Assembly: GCF_003323745.1 (NCBI RefSeq)
Contig: NZ_QOIL01000010.1
Coordinates: forward strand, 62,001-126,000
Source: Sphaerisporangium album
GTDB taxonomy: Bacteria > Actinomycetota > Actinomycetes > Streptosporangiales > Streptosporangiaceae
Reading direction: 5' to 3'
Length of the DNA stretch: 64,000 nt
This document shows positions 50,692 through 61,201 of the stretch, one piece after another. The position numbers and the translations under genes were made by a program. Below the pieces are notes generated by a model. That model was not told the origin of the DNA. It was given only the letters and a program-made list of their open reading frames with translations, and made no database searches. Each line of letters starts with the position of its first letter. Within the stretch, counting starts at the first letter, position 1.

Positions 50692-51816
50692 ATGGGCCTG
50701 GACACCAAGCCTCTCTCCACCCTGCACGGGAAGTCCTCCTACGACCTTGAGGACTTCCCCGTGCCCACCGGGCGCGAGGAGTCCTGGCGGTTCACCCCGC
50801 TGTCGCGCCTGCGCGGCCTGCACGACGGCACCGCCCCGGTCACCGGCAGCGTCGTCGTCGAGGTGCACCCGTCCCCGGAGGTCTCCGTCGAGACCGTCGG
50901 CCGTGACGACTCCCGCGTCGGCAAGGCGTACGTGCCGGCCGACCGGGTGAGCGTCCAGGCGTTCACCTCGTTCGAGAAGGCCACCGTGATCACGGTGCCC
51001 AAGGAGGCCGTGACCTCCGAGCCCACCGTGGTCAACCTCCGCGGCGAGAGCGCGGAGGGCGCGACGTACGGCCACCTGGTGGTCGTGGTCGAGCCGCTGG
51101 CGCAGGCCGTGGTCGTCCTGGACCACCGGGGCAGCGCCGTCTACGCCGACAACGTCGAGTTCGTGGTCGGCGACGGAGCCTCGCTCAGGGTCGTCAGCCT
51201 GCAGGACTGGGCCGGCGACGCCGTGCACGTCTCGCACCACCACGCCCAGCTCGCCAAGGACGCGACGTTCAAGAGCTTCGTGGTCACCCTCGGCGGCGAC
51301 CTTGTGCGCCTGTCGCCGTCGGTGTCCTACACCGGGCGCGGCGGCGACGCCGACTTGAGTGGCCTGTACTTCGCCGACGCCGGCCAGCACCTGGAGCACC
51401 GCCTGCTGGTCGACCACAGCGTGCCCGACTGCCGCAGCCACGTCGACTACCGCGGCGCGCTGCAGGGCGACGAGGCGCACGCCGTGTGGATCGGCGACGT
51501 GATCATCCGTGTCGAGGCCACCGGGACCGACACCTACGAGCTCAACCGCAACCTCATCCTCACCGACGGCGCCCGCGCCGACTCGGTGCCCAACCTGGAG
51601 ATCCTCACCGGTGAGGTCGCGGGGGCGGGGCACGCCTCGGCCTCCGGCAGGCTGGACGACGAGCACACCTTCTACCTTCAGGCCCGGGGCATCCCCTACG
51701 AGGAGGCGCGCCGCCTGGTCGTGCGGGGCTACTTCGCGCAGCTGATCCAGAAGATCGAGGTGGAGGAGATCCGCGACCGGGTGCTCGCGGCCGTGGAGGC
51801 GGAGCTTGCACGATGA
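50692..51816 (+). CDS. sufD: SufD, Fe-S scaffold subunit
   Basis: 374-aa SufB paralogue forming the SufBC2D scaffold. The N-terminal REESWRFTPLSRLRGL and C-terminal segments VPNLEILTGEVAGAGHASASGRLDDEHTFYL and GIPYEEARRLVVRGYF are typical. It begins 2 nt after the sufB stop and overlaps the ferredoxin start by 4 nt. Confidence 0.97.
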   Translation: MGLDTKPLSTLHGKSSYDLEDFPVPTGREESWRFTPLSRLRGLHDGTAPVTGSVVVEVHPSPEVSVETVGRDDSRVGKAYVPADRVSVQAFTSFEKATVITVPKEAVTSEPTVVNLRGESAEGATYGHLVVVVEPLAQAVVVLDHRGSAVYADNVEFVVGDGASLRVVSLQDWAGDAVHVSHHHAQLAKDATFKSFVVTLGGDLVRLSPSVSYTGRGGDADLSGLYFADAGQHLEHRLLVDHSVPDCRSHVDYRGALQGDEAHAVWIGDVIIRVEATGTDTYELNRNLILTDGARADSVPNLEILTGEVAGAGHASASGRLDDEHTFYLQARGIPYEEARRLVVRGYFAQLIQKIEVEEIRDRVLAAVEAELAR

Positions 51817-52157
51817 CTTTCGAAAAGGTCTGCACCCTTTCCGACATCCCGGACGGCGGCGTCGTCGGGGTCGAGGCCGGCGGGCGGCCCGTGGCGCTGG
51901 TCCGCAGGGACGGTGAGGTCTTCGCCCTGCACGACGTCTGCTCGCACGCCGAGGTACGGCTCAGCGAGGGCGAGGTGTACGACGACACGCTGGAATGCTG
52001 GCTGCACGGCTCGTGTTTCGACATCCGCTCCGGCAAGCCGACCGGCCCTCCCGCCACCCGACCCGTCCCCGTGTACCACGTGAAGCTCGAAGGCGACGAC
52101 GTGCTCGTCTCGATCGACGCGGACGGCACCGACACAGCCCAAGATCAGGAGTCCTAA
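51813..52157 (+). CDS. Rieske-type [2Fe-2S] ferredoxin of the SUF operon
   Basis: 114-aa Rieske-fold protein with ligands Cys-x-His in DVCSHAEV and Cys-x2-His in ECWLHGSCF. Annotated elsewhere as non-heme oxygenase ferredoxin subunit, it is a regular member of actinobacterial suf operons, between sufD and sufC, and probably supplies electrons to cluster assembly. SufC starts immediately after its stop. Confidence 0.93.
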   Translation: MTFEKVCTLSDIPDGGVVGVEAGGRPVALVRRDGEVFALHDVCSHAEVRLSEGEVYDDTLECWLHGSCFDIRSGKPTGPPATRPVPVYHVKLEGDDVLVSIDADGTDTAQDQES

Positions 52158-52904
52158 GTGCCCACCCTGGAAATTCGTGACCTGCATGTCGCCGTGGAGG
52201 ACAAGGAGATCCTGCGCGGCGTCGACCTGACCGTCCGGTCGGGCGAGACCCACGCCCTGATGGGGCCGAACGGCTCGGGCAAGTCGACGCTCGCCTACGC
52301 GATCGCGGGTCACCCCAAGTACACCGTCACCTCCGGCACGGTGACGCTCGACGGCGAGGACGTGCTGTCCCTGTCGGTCGACGAGCGCGCCCGCGCCGGC
52401 CTGTTCCTCGCCATGCAGTACCCCGTCGAGGTCCCGGGCGTCTCGGTGTCCAACTTCCTGCGCAGCGCCGTCACGGCCGTGCGCGGCGAGGCGCCCAAGC
52501 TGCGCCTGTTCACCAAGGAGCTCAAGGAGGGCATGGACGCCCTGTCCATCGACGCCTCCTTCGCCCAGCGCAACCTCAACGAGGGCTTCTCCGGCGGCGA
52601 GAAGAAGCGCCACGAGATCCTCCAGCTCGAACTGCTCAAGCCGAAGATCGCCGTGCTGGACGAGACCGACTCCGGTCTCGACGTCGACGCGCTGCGCGTC
52701 GTCTCCGAGGGCGTCAACCGCTTCCGGTCCACCGGCGAGACGGGCGTGCTGCTGATCACGCACTACACCCGCATCCTGCGCTACGTGAAGCCGGACTTCG
52801 TCCACGTCTTCGCGGGCGGCCGGATCGTCGAGGAGGGCGGCCCGGAGCTGGCCGACAAGCTCGAGGCCGAGGGCTACGAGCGCTACACCAAGGCGAGTGC
52901 ATGA
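52158..52904 (+). CDS. sufC: SufC, ATPase of the SufBC2D scaffold
   Basis: 248-aa ABC-type ATPase: Walker [10 protein letters not shown], signature region [18 protein letters not shown], Walker [25 protein letters not shown], His switch [23 protein letters not shown] start directly follows the ferredoxin stop; the stop overlaps sufS by 4 nt. Confidence 0.98.
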   Translation: MPTLEIRDLHVAVEDKEILRGVDLTVRSGETHALMGPNGSGKSTLAYAIAGHPKYTVTSGTVTLDGEDVLSLSVDERARAGLFLAMQYPVEVPGVSVSNFLRSAVTAVRGEAPKLRLFTKELKEGMDALSIDASFAQRNLNEGFSGGEKKRHEILQLELLKPKIAVLDETDSGLDVDALRVVSEGVNRFRSTGETGVLLITHYTRILRYVKPDFVHVFAGGRIVEEGGPELADKLEAEGYERYTKASA

Positions 52905-54163
52905 CCGACAGCGTGTTCGACGTGGAGAGGATCCGGAAGGACTTCCCGATCCTCTCCCGCGAGCTGCCCGGGGGCAGGCCCCTCGTATACCTCGACTCGG
53001 GCAACTCCTCCCAGAAGCCCGCGCACGTCATCAACACGATGCGCGACCACCTGGAGCAGCACTACAGCAACGTCGGGCGGGCCCTGCACGTCCTCGGCAG
53101 CGAGTCGACCGAGGCCTACGAGGGCGCCCGTGACGCGGTGGCGGCCTTCATCGGCGCGCCGGGCCGCGACGAGGTCGTCTTCACCAAGAACGCCTCCGAG
53201 GCGCTGAACCTGGTGGCCTACGCCTTCGGCAACCCCGTGGGCACCGACGAGCGCTTCCGCCTCGGGCCCGGCGACGAGATCGTCATCTCCGAGATGGAGC
53301 ACCACTCCAACATCGTGCCCTGGCAGCTGCTGGCCCAGCGCACCGGCGCCACGCTGCGCTGGTTCCCCGTCACCGACGAGGGCCGCCTGGACCTGTCCGG
53401 GCTGGACGAGCTGGTCACCGAGCGCACGAAGATCGTCTCGATCGTCCACCAGTCCAACGTCCTCGGCACGGTCAACCCCGTCGCCGACGTCCTGGCGCGG
53501 GCGCGCCGGGTGGGCGCGCTGATGATGCTCGACGCCTCCCAGTCGGTGCCCCACCGCCCGGTGGACGTCGCCGCGCTCGGCGTCGACTTCGTCGCCTTCA
53601 CCGGCCACAAGATGGTCGGCCCGTCGGGCATCGGCGTGCTGTGGGGCCGCCGGGAGCTGCTGGAGGCCATGCCGCCGTTCCTCGGCGGCGGCGAGATGAT
53701 CGAGGCCGTCTGGATGGACCACTCGACCTTCGCCCCGGTGCCGCACAAGTTCGAGGCCGGCACCCCGCCCATCGTCGAGGCGATCGGGCTCGGCGCGGCC
53801 GTCGAGTACCTCACCGGCGTCGGCATGGAGCAGATCCGGCGCCACGAGCACGACCTCACGGTGTACGGCCTGGAGGCGCTGGCCGAGGTCCCGGGGATGC
53901 GGATCATCGGCCCGGCCACGGCCGAGGAGCGCGGCGGCACGCTGTCGTTCACAATCCCCGGCATACACCCCCACGATGTGGGGCAGATTCTCGACGACCG
54001 GTTCGGCATCGCCGTCCGCGTCGGGCACCACTGCGCGCGGCCGCTCCACCTGCGCTTCGGAATACCGGCGACGACGCGGGCGTCTTTCTACCTGTACAAC
54101 ACCACGGACGAGATCGACGCGCTGGTCCGAGGGCTCCACCACGTCCAGAAGGTGTTCGGATAA
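52901..54163 (+). CDS. sufS: SufS, group II cysteine desulfurase
   Basis: 420-aa PLP enzyme removing sulfur from cysteine for Fe-S assembly. [11 protein letters not shown] near the N-terminus; PLP Lys in [17 protein letters not shown]; catalytic Cys in [15 protein letters not shown] near residue 370. Works with the SufU sulfur acceptor encoded 3 nt downstream. Confidence 0.97.
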   Translation: MTDSVFDVERIRKDFPILSRELPGGRPLVYLDSGNSSQKPAHVINTMRDHLEQHYSNVGRALHVLGSESTEAYEGARDAVAAFIGAPGRDEVVFTKNASEALNLVAYAFGNPVGTDERFRLGPGDEIVISEMEHHSNIVPWQLLAQRTGATLRWFPVTDEGRLDLSGLDELVTERTKIVSIVHQSNVLGTVNPVADVLARARRVGALMMLDASQSVPHRPVDVAALGVDFVAFTGHKMVGPSGIGVLWGRRELLEAMPPFLGGGEMIEAVWMDHSTFAPVPHKFEAGTPPIVEAIGLGAAVEYLTGVGMEQIRRHEHDLTVYGLEALAEVPGMRIIGPATAEERGGTLSFTIPGIHPHDVGQILDDRFGIAVRVGHHCARPLHLRFGIPATTRASFYLYNTTDEIDALVRGLHHVQKVFG

Positions 54164-54166
54164 GAC

Positions 54167-54604
54167 ATGATCGCCGAGTCGCTGTACCAGGAGCTGATCC
54201 TGGAGCACTACAAGCACCCGCAGGGGCGGGGGCTGCGCGAGCCGTACGACGCCGAGGTCCACCACGTGAACCCGACCTGCGGCGACGAGGTCACCATGCG
54301 GGTGAAACTGGGCGACGGCGGTAAGGTCCAGGACGTGTCCTACGACGGGCAGGGCTGCTCGATCAGCCAGGCCGCCGCGTCGGTGCTGCACGAGCTGGCC
54401 ACCGGCACGACCGTCGAGGACAGCCTCGCGGTCGTGGACGAGTTCACCCGGCTCATGCAGGGCCGGGGCCAGGTCGAGCCCGACGAGGACGTCCTCGGGG
54501 ACGCGGTGGCGTTCGCCGGTGTGGCCAAGTATCCGGCCAGGGTGAAGTGCGCCCTGCTGGCCTGGATGGCGTACAAGGACGCCGTGGTGAGGAGCTCGTC
54601 GTGA
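54167..54604 (+). CDS. sufU: SufU, zinc-dependent sulfurtransferase
   Basis: 145-aa acceptor that takes persulfide from SufS. Zinc ligands expected for the family are all present: Cys38 and Asp40 (NPTCGDEV), Cys64 (GQGCSIS), Cys128 (RVKCALL). The SufU-type insertion after the second Cys is present, distinguishing it from IscU. Confidence 0.96.
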   Translation: MIAESLYQELILEHYKHPQGRGLREPYDAEVHHVNPTCGDEVTMRVKLGDGGKVQDVSYDGQGCSISQAAASVLHELATGTTVEDSLAVVDEFTRLMQGRGQVEPDEDVLGDAVAFAGVAKYPARVKCALLAWMAYKDAVVRSSS

Positions 54605-54671
54605 TCGGCAGGCGAGTCCGGGCAGACTACCGCCGCACCCCGGCCGGGGCGCGGCGAGGCGAGGAGGCGGC

Positions 54672-55046
54672 GTGAGCAAGCCCGTGGAGACCCCGACCGG
54701 CACCCCGGCCGGGTTCGACGGCGATACGGCCCTGGAGGACGTCATGGAGGCCCTCAAGGACGTCGTGGACCCCGAACTGGGGGTCAACGTGGTGGACCTC
54801 GGCCTGGTGTACGGGGTGAACCTCGACCCGGGCGAGCCGGGCGCGGCGCCGGTCGCCACGCTGGACATGACGCTGACCAGCGCGGCGTGCCCGCTGACCG
54901 ACGTCATCGAGGAGCAGGCGCACTCGGCCCTGGACGGCATGGTCTCGGACGTGAAGATCAACTGGGTCTGGCTTCCCCCGTGGGGCCCGGACAAGATCAC
55001 CGACGACGGACGCGAGCAGTTGCGCATGCTCGGCTTCAACGTCTGA
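54672..55046 (+). CDS. sufT: SufT/MIP18-family (DUF59) metal-sulfur cluster assembly factor
   Basis: 124-aa protein with the family motif DVVDPELGVNVVDLGLVYGV, MTLTSAACPLTDVIEEQ (conserved Cys in TSAACP) and the end WGPDKITDDGREQLRMLGFNV. Last gene of the suf operon; helps Fe-S maturation. GTG 54672 has GAGGAGG 4 nt upstream. Only 29 bp separate it from the convergent oxidoreductase-ACP gene. Confidence 0.94.
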   Translation: MSKPVETPTGTPAGFDGDTALEDVMEALKDVVDPELGVNVVDLGLVYGVNLDPGEPGAAPVATLDMTLTSAACPLTDVIEEQAHSALDGMVSDVKINWVWLPPWGPDKITDDGREQLRMLGFNV

Positions 55047-55075
55047 CCCCGGGCGGCCGCCGTGGGCCTGCCGCA

Positions 55076-56713
55076 TCACTCTCCGCCCGGTTCGGCCCGT
55101 TCCGCGGAGGCGAGGTGGCGGGCGACGGCGTCCAGCGTGGGGAACTCCGACAGCAGCGTCGGCGGCACCCGGAAGCCGATCCGCTCTGAGAGGTCGGCCT
55201 GGATGTCGGCGACCTCCAGGGAGTCCAGCCCGTACGCCTCCACGGGGATCGAGGGGTCGATCTCGCACTCGGGCTGGTTCAGCTCAGCCGCCACACGGCG
55301 CACGAGCCACACCCGGATCTCCTCGGCCCCGTACAGGCCGTCCGCGTGGACCGGCCCGGCGGCGCGGGGCGGCGCGGGCCCGGCGGCGCGCTCGGTGATC
55401 TGGAAGAACCGGGCGGCGAGGTCGCGGGCGTAGGCGACGTTCGTCTCGATCAGCTCGAAGGCCGGCAGGGACCCCGCGTGGTAGGTCCGGTTGAGCCCCT
55501 GCGACGCCTCCAGGCGTTCCAGGACGCCGGCCGCCACGTCCTCGCACCCGAAGTGCGGCATGAACGGCCACTCGGCCACCCGCAGGACCTCCTCCAGCCG
55601 TCCGCCGGCCCGGGCCAGGTCCTCGCCCAGCCGTTCGCGCAGGGCGCCCGCGTCCACGCCGTCGCCGTAGCAGTAGGCGACGACGAGGTCCTGGCCGGCG
55701 TACCGGCTGTGGTAGGCCACGCACCGGCCGCCGGAGGTCGCCGCCGCCGCGCCGCGCCAGGGCAGCAGGAACATCCCTCCGCGTGGCAGTCCCGACACCC
55801 GGCACAGCACCGTGCGGTAGTCGACCGTCCGGACGCGGGAGGCGATGTCCCGCTCCTCGTCGGTGAGGTCCATCACCGTCCGCACCCGGTCCAGGGGGAC
55901 GGTGAGCACCAGCGCGTCGGCGGTCACCTGTTCCGAGCCGGTGCGCACGGTGACCGCGTCGGGGCCGCGCTCGATCCACTCCACCCGCACGCCGGTCCGC
56001 ACGTCCGGCAGTTCCTTGGCGACCCGCCGCCACAGCCGCGCGAAGCCGTCCTTCACCGTGAAGTTGCCCGCGTGCCCGCCGAGCGGCGCCCCCGAGCCGA
56101 CCAGGCCGGTGAGCTCGGCGAACTTCACGAAGTAGAGCGCGGGCAGGCCGGGGTCGGTCAGCAGGCCGAAGCCGCCGCTGGTGTAGCCGGTGCCGAGCGA
56201 GCCGGCCATCGCGCCCAGGCCCTCGGCGTCCAGCCAGGAGGAGATCGGCAGGGCGAGCGCGGCGGCGCTGTGCGCGAGCCCCGGCCGGCCGGCGTCCGGG
56301 AACTCCCGCTCGCGCAGCCGCAGGTAGCGCTGGAACGCCCGGCGCCGGAAGAAGCCGGAGCCGGGCGGGGCGGCCCGCCGGTGGCCGGCGTCCAGTTCCA
56401 GCGTCGGCGTGGCGTCCTCGGTCTCGACGCCGAGCTCGGCGGCCAGCGAGTACAGCTCCGTGTACGCCGTGGTGCACACGTGCGCACCCATGTCGTACGC
56501 GCGCCCGTCTACGTACACCGACTCCGCCTTGCCGCCGACCTGGTCGGTGTTCTCCAGCACCACCACCTCGTGCCCCAGGCGGACGAGCTCGCGGGCGAGG
56601 GTCAGGCCGCTCGCGCCGGCGCCGAGCACGCAGACCCGTCGCGGCGGGCCGCCCGCGCAGGCCCCGGATCCCGCGGTGGGCGCGGGGCCTCCGCGGGTGA
56701 GGTTCCGGTCCAT
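55076..56713 (-). CDS. FAD-dependent (amine-oxidase-fold) oxidoreductase fused to an acyl carrier protein domain
   Basis: 545-aa two-domain protein. Residues about 25-450 form a phytoene-desaturase/amine-oxidase-like flavoprotein: VCVLGAGASGLTLARELVRLG (dinucleotide motif 31-36), VVVLENTDQVGGKAESV, DGFARLWRRVAKELP, and a C-terminal ETNVAYARDLAARFF. After an Ala/Pro linker, residues about 465-538 are an acyl carrier domain with the phosphopantetheine Ser498 in YGLDSLE, followed by PPTLLSEFPTLDAVARHLA. It probably oxidises or desaturates an acyl chain held on its own carrier domain. The upstream FAAL gene (31 nt away, same strand) would load that carrier. GAAGGAGG precedes ATG 56713. Confidence 0.85.
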   Translation of the reverse strand: MDRNLTRGGPAPTAGSGACAGGPPRRVCVLGAGASGLTLARELVRLGHEVVVLENTDQVGGKAESVYVDGRAYDMGAHVCTTAYTELYSLAAELGVETEDATPTLELDAGHRRAAPPGSGFFRRRAFQRYLRLREREFPDAGRPGLAHSAAALALPISSWLDAEGLGAMAGSLGTGYTSGGFGLLTDPGLPALYFVKFAELTGLVGSGAPLGGHAGNFTVKDGFARLWRRVAKELPDVRTGVRVEWIERGPDAVTVRTGSEQVTADALVLTVPLDRVRTVMDLTDEERDIASRVRTVDYRTVLCRVSGLPRGGMFLLPWRGAAAATSGGRCVAYHSRYAGQDLVVAYCYGDGVDAGALRERLGEDLARAGGRLEEVLRVAEWPFMPHFGCEDVAAGVLERLEASQGLNRTYHAGSLPAFELIETNVAYARDLAARFFQITERAAGPAPPRAAGPVHADGLYGAEEIRVWLVRRVAAELNQPECEIDPSIPVEAYGLDSLEVADIQADLSERIGFRVPPTLLSEFPTLDAVARHLASAERAEPGGE

Positions 56714-56743
56714 GCGGCGGCCTCCTTCGGTCGTCGTGGGTCT

Positions 56744-58525
<1,782 letters not shown>

Positions 58526-58909
58526 GTGATCGTTCCCCTCTCTGGAGCCTTGCGGAGAAAGGCGATTCATCGGGGGGTTTGTCCGCTTTTAGCGATGATA
58601 GGGCGGCGGTACGGGGGCTCACGGGCGCGATCGCGAGGCTGTCAGAAGTTTTCACGCCGCCTTGCCCTGGCCATTGCCCGCGACCTCGCCACCGCCGTCC
58701 GCGCGCGTGCTGATCGCGCTTCGCCGCGCGTCCGGTAGACTGAAGGACGACGATGATGAGCGGTGCTCGTGTGTCGTGACCGACACACCCGCTCAGTGCC
58801 CCAGCCGGGCACCACTGATCCCTCGCGCGGCAGCACGCCGTGCACCCCCTGGCTCGTCCTTTCGCAGAAGTGACGCGCCGCATCTCTTCGATCGAAAGGC
58901 ACGACACTC
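58526..58909. other. Divergent intergenic region with structured helicase leader
   Basis: 384-bp gap between the divergent FAAL and DEAD-box helicase genes. It contains a TAGACT -10-like element at 58736-58741 for the helicase and a leader of about 160 nt with two hairpins (58758-58794 and 58796-58812). I see no gene in it and no FAAL promoter I can name. Confidence 0.5.
58758..58812 (+). promoter_or_regulatory. Two-hairpin 5' leader of the RNA helicase mRNA
   Basis: Hairpin 1: GAGCGG (58758) / CCGCTC (58789) enclosing TGTGTCG (58770-58776) / CGACACA (58781-58787) with loop TGAC. Hairpin 2: GTGCCC (58796) / GGGCAC (58807). DEAD-box helicase mRNAs often have long regulated leaders; function here is inferred. 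Confidence 0.45.
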
Positions 58910-60484
58910 GTGACCATCAGCAACGCCGCCATGCCCGCCGACGCCCCCGCCGGGGCAGGGCAGGAGGGGGCCGCGCCCGGCGCGCTTCCCCAGGCGGTGT
59001 CGGAAAACCCCGCGGGCCCGGCGGAGTTCAGCCTCCTCGGCCTGCCCAAGCCCCTGATCGCCGCGCTCGCGCGCCAGGGCATCACCAGCCCGTTCCCCAT
59101 CCAGCGCGCGACCATCCCCGACATCCTGTCCGGGCGTCACGTGCTCGGCCGGGGCCAGACCGGCTCGGGCAAGACCCTGGCCTTCGGCCTGCCCACGATG
59201 ACCCGCGTCGCCGGCACCAAGGCCGCGCCGGGCCGTCCCCTCGCCATCATCCTCGTGCCGACCCGCGAGCTGGCCATGCAGGTGACCGACGCCCTGGAGC
59301 CCCTCGGCCGTGGGCTGGGCCTGCGCATGAAGACCGTCGTCGGCGGCATGTCCATGGGCCGCCAGATCGAGGCCCTGCGGCGCGGCGTCGAGATCGTCGT
59401 CGCGACTCCCGGGCGGCTCACCGACCTCGTCCAGCAGGGCGAGTGCTCGCTGGCCGACGTCCGGGTCACCGTGATCGACGAGGCCGACCACATGTGCGAC
59501 CTCGGCTTCTTCCCCGTGGTCAGCGCGCTGCTCAAGCAGACCCCCGCCGACGGGCAGCGCCTGCTGTTCTCGGCCACCCTCGACGGCGACGTCGACAAGC
59601 TCGTCCGCCGGTTCCTCGACGACCCGGTGACCCACTCGCTCGCCCCGGCGACCTCGCCCGTGGACACCATGGAGCACCACATGCTCCAGGTCACGCGGGA
59701 CGACAAGTTCGCGGTCACCGCCGAGATCGCCGGCCGCGACGGCCGCACGATCATGTTCGTGCGCACCCAGCACGGCGTCGACCGCCTGGTGAAGCAGCTC
59801 GCCCGGGTCGGCGTCCGCGCGGGCGGCCTGCACGGCGGCAAGCGCCAGAACCAGCGCACGCGCATCCTGGCGGAGTTCCGCGAGGGCACGATCGGCGTGC
59901 TGGTGTGCACCGACGTCGCCGCGCGCGGCATCCACGTCGACGACGTCAGCCTCGTCCTGCACGTCGACCCGCCGATGGACCACAAGAGCTACCTGCACCG
60001 CGGCGGCCGCACGGCGCGCGCCGGCGAGCGCGGCACCGTGATGACGCTGGTGCTGCCGAGCGAGCGGCGCTCGGCCGAGCAGATGACCCGGCGCGCGGGC
60101 GTCGAGCCGCAGCGGCTCAAGGCCACGCCGGGCCACCCCGCGCTCGCCGAGGTGGCGGGCGCGCGGCAGCCGAGCGGCGTCGCCGTGCCGGTGTGGGAGC
60201 CGCCGGCTCCGGCCGCCAAGCAGCGCCCGCGCCGCGAGGGCGGCCAGGGCGGCGGCGACCGCCGTCCGCGCCGCTTCCACGACCGTGGACGTGAGGACGG
60301 GGAGCGCCGCGAGGGCGAGCGTCCGGGCGAGCGCCGCGAGCGCCGGTTCGACGGCGAGCGCCGTCCGGAGCGCCGCCCCGAGGGCCGGGGCGAGTTCCGG
60401 GGAGCGCCGGGCCCGCGCGGCTCGGGTCCCCGCAGCGGCCGTCAGGGCTCCCCGGAGCGCTCGGCCGGCAGAACCGGCCGCTGA
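58910..60484 (+). CDS. DEAD-box ATP-dependent RNA helicase
   Basis: 524-aa SF2 helicase. Q-motif region GITSPFPIQRATIP, motif I GQTGSGKT, Ia PTRELAMQV, II VIDEADHM, III LFSATL, IV IMFVRTQ, V TDVAARGIHVDDV, VI HRGGRTARAG. Residues about 430-524 are an Arg/Glu/Gly/Pro-rich tail (GERREGERPGERRERRFDGE), which typically binds RNA. Likely roles are ribosome assembly, RNA turnover or cold adaptation. GTG start with GAAAGG about 11 nt upstream. Long leader with two hairpins and a very strong terminator after the stop. Confidence 0.95.
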   Translation: MTISNAAMPADAPAGAGQEGAAPGALPQAVSENPAGPAEFSLLGLPKPLIAALARQGITSPFPIQRATIPDILSGRHVLGRGQTGSGKTLAFGLPTMTRVAGTKAAPGRPLAIILVPTRELAMQVTDALEPLGRGLGLRMKTVVGGMSMGRQIEALRRGVEIVVATPGRLTDLVQQGECSLADVRVTVIDEADHMCDLGFFPVVSALLKQTPADGQRLLFSATLDGDVDKLVRRFLDDPVTHSLAPATSPVDTMEHHMLQVTRDDKFAVTAEIAGRDGRTIMFVRTQHGVDRLVKQLARVGVRAGGLHGGKRQNQRTRILAEFREGTIGVLVCTDVAARGIHVDDVSLVLHVDPPMDHKSYLHRGGRTARAGERGTVMTLVLPSERRSAEQMTRRAGVEPQRLKATPGHPALAEVAGARQPSGVAVPVWEPPAPAAKQRPRREGGQGGGDRRPRRFHDRGREDGERREGERPGERRERRFDGERRPERRPEGRGEFRGAPGPRGSGPRSGRQGSPERSAGRTGR

Positions 60485-60489
60485 CAACG

Positions 60490-60524
60490 CGACGAGCCGC
60501 CCGGTGACGCCGGGCGGCTCGTCG
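60490..60524 (+). terminator. Strong hairpin terminator after the helicase gene
   Basis: Perfect 15-bp stem CGACGAGCCGCCCGG / CCGGGCGGCTCGTCG with a 5-nt loop, starting 5 nt after the stop. No U-run, as is usual in actinomycetes. Confidence 0.85.
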
Positions 60525-60631
60525 GCCGGGGAAGCCTGGTGAGCTCGGGGAAGCCCGGTCGGCTCGCCGGGCCGGGCGCGTGCCCGCCCCCTTGAGACGC
60601 GCGCGGCGGACTGGGACGATGCCCGGTGCCG

Positions 60632-61201
60632 TCAGGCGTGGTCGGCGCAGCAGGGTGTCGGGTTCGGCACCTCGGCGGGCATGAGCCGTCCGCCCATGGC
60701 GGGCATCGTCAGCAGGACCGCACGCCCGTCCCGCCACTGCGGCCGGACGAAGTCCTGGGTCGCGACCGGTGTGCCGGAGGCCGGCTCCTCGGTCTGCGCC
60801 AGCACGGCGACCCGGTCGATCGCCGAACGTTCCAGCAACTCCGCCACACTCAGCGTCCCGGTCAGCTCGTCGTGCCCGGGGTAGACAACCAGGCGCCCGC
60901 CCGACCTGCCGGCGTGCTCGGCGGCGGCCAGCGCCGCGCCCTCCGCCAGCGCCTCGGGCCCGCTCCGGCGCTCGCCGAGCGCGACGCCCATCGTCTCGGG
61001 AACCGCGGAGAGATCCACGCCGGCGTCGCCGGCGGCCGTGAGCGACACGGAGAGGGCGACGTGCGGCAGGCCCGTCGCCGTGCGTACGAAGTGCGTGCAG
61101 CCGATGGTCCCGGCCGGAAGGCCGAGCGCCTCCACCATGTCATGGAGAAGGTGCTCGGCCTCGGGAACCGTCCGCGAGCCCGCGTCCAGTCCGAGGATCA
61201 T
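60632..61201 (-). CDS. Hypothetical protein coupled to the PHP-domain gene
   Basis: 189-aa protein I do not recognise. It opens MILGLDAGSRTVPEAEHLL, has alternating hydrophobic stretches (LPHVALSVSLTAAGDAG, GRLVVYPGHDELTG) and ends in PTPCCADHA with a Cys pair. No signal or membrane segment. ATG 61201 overlaps the PHP-gene stop by 4 nt, so it is translated from the same mRNA. Its job may relate to the PHP protein, though one is cytoplasmic and the other exported. The frame upstream of 61201 lies inside the PHP gene and is not used. Confidence 0.65.
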   Translation of the reverse strand: MILGLDAGSRTVPEAEHLLHDMVEALGLPAGTIGCTHFVRTATGLPHVALSVSLTAAGDAGVDLSAVPETMGVALGERRSGPEALAEGAALAAAEHAGRSGGRLVVYPGHDELTGTLSVAELLERSAIDRVAVLAQTEEPASGTPVATQDFVRPQWRDGRAVLLTMPAMGGRLMPAEVPNPTPCCADHA

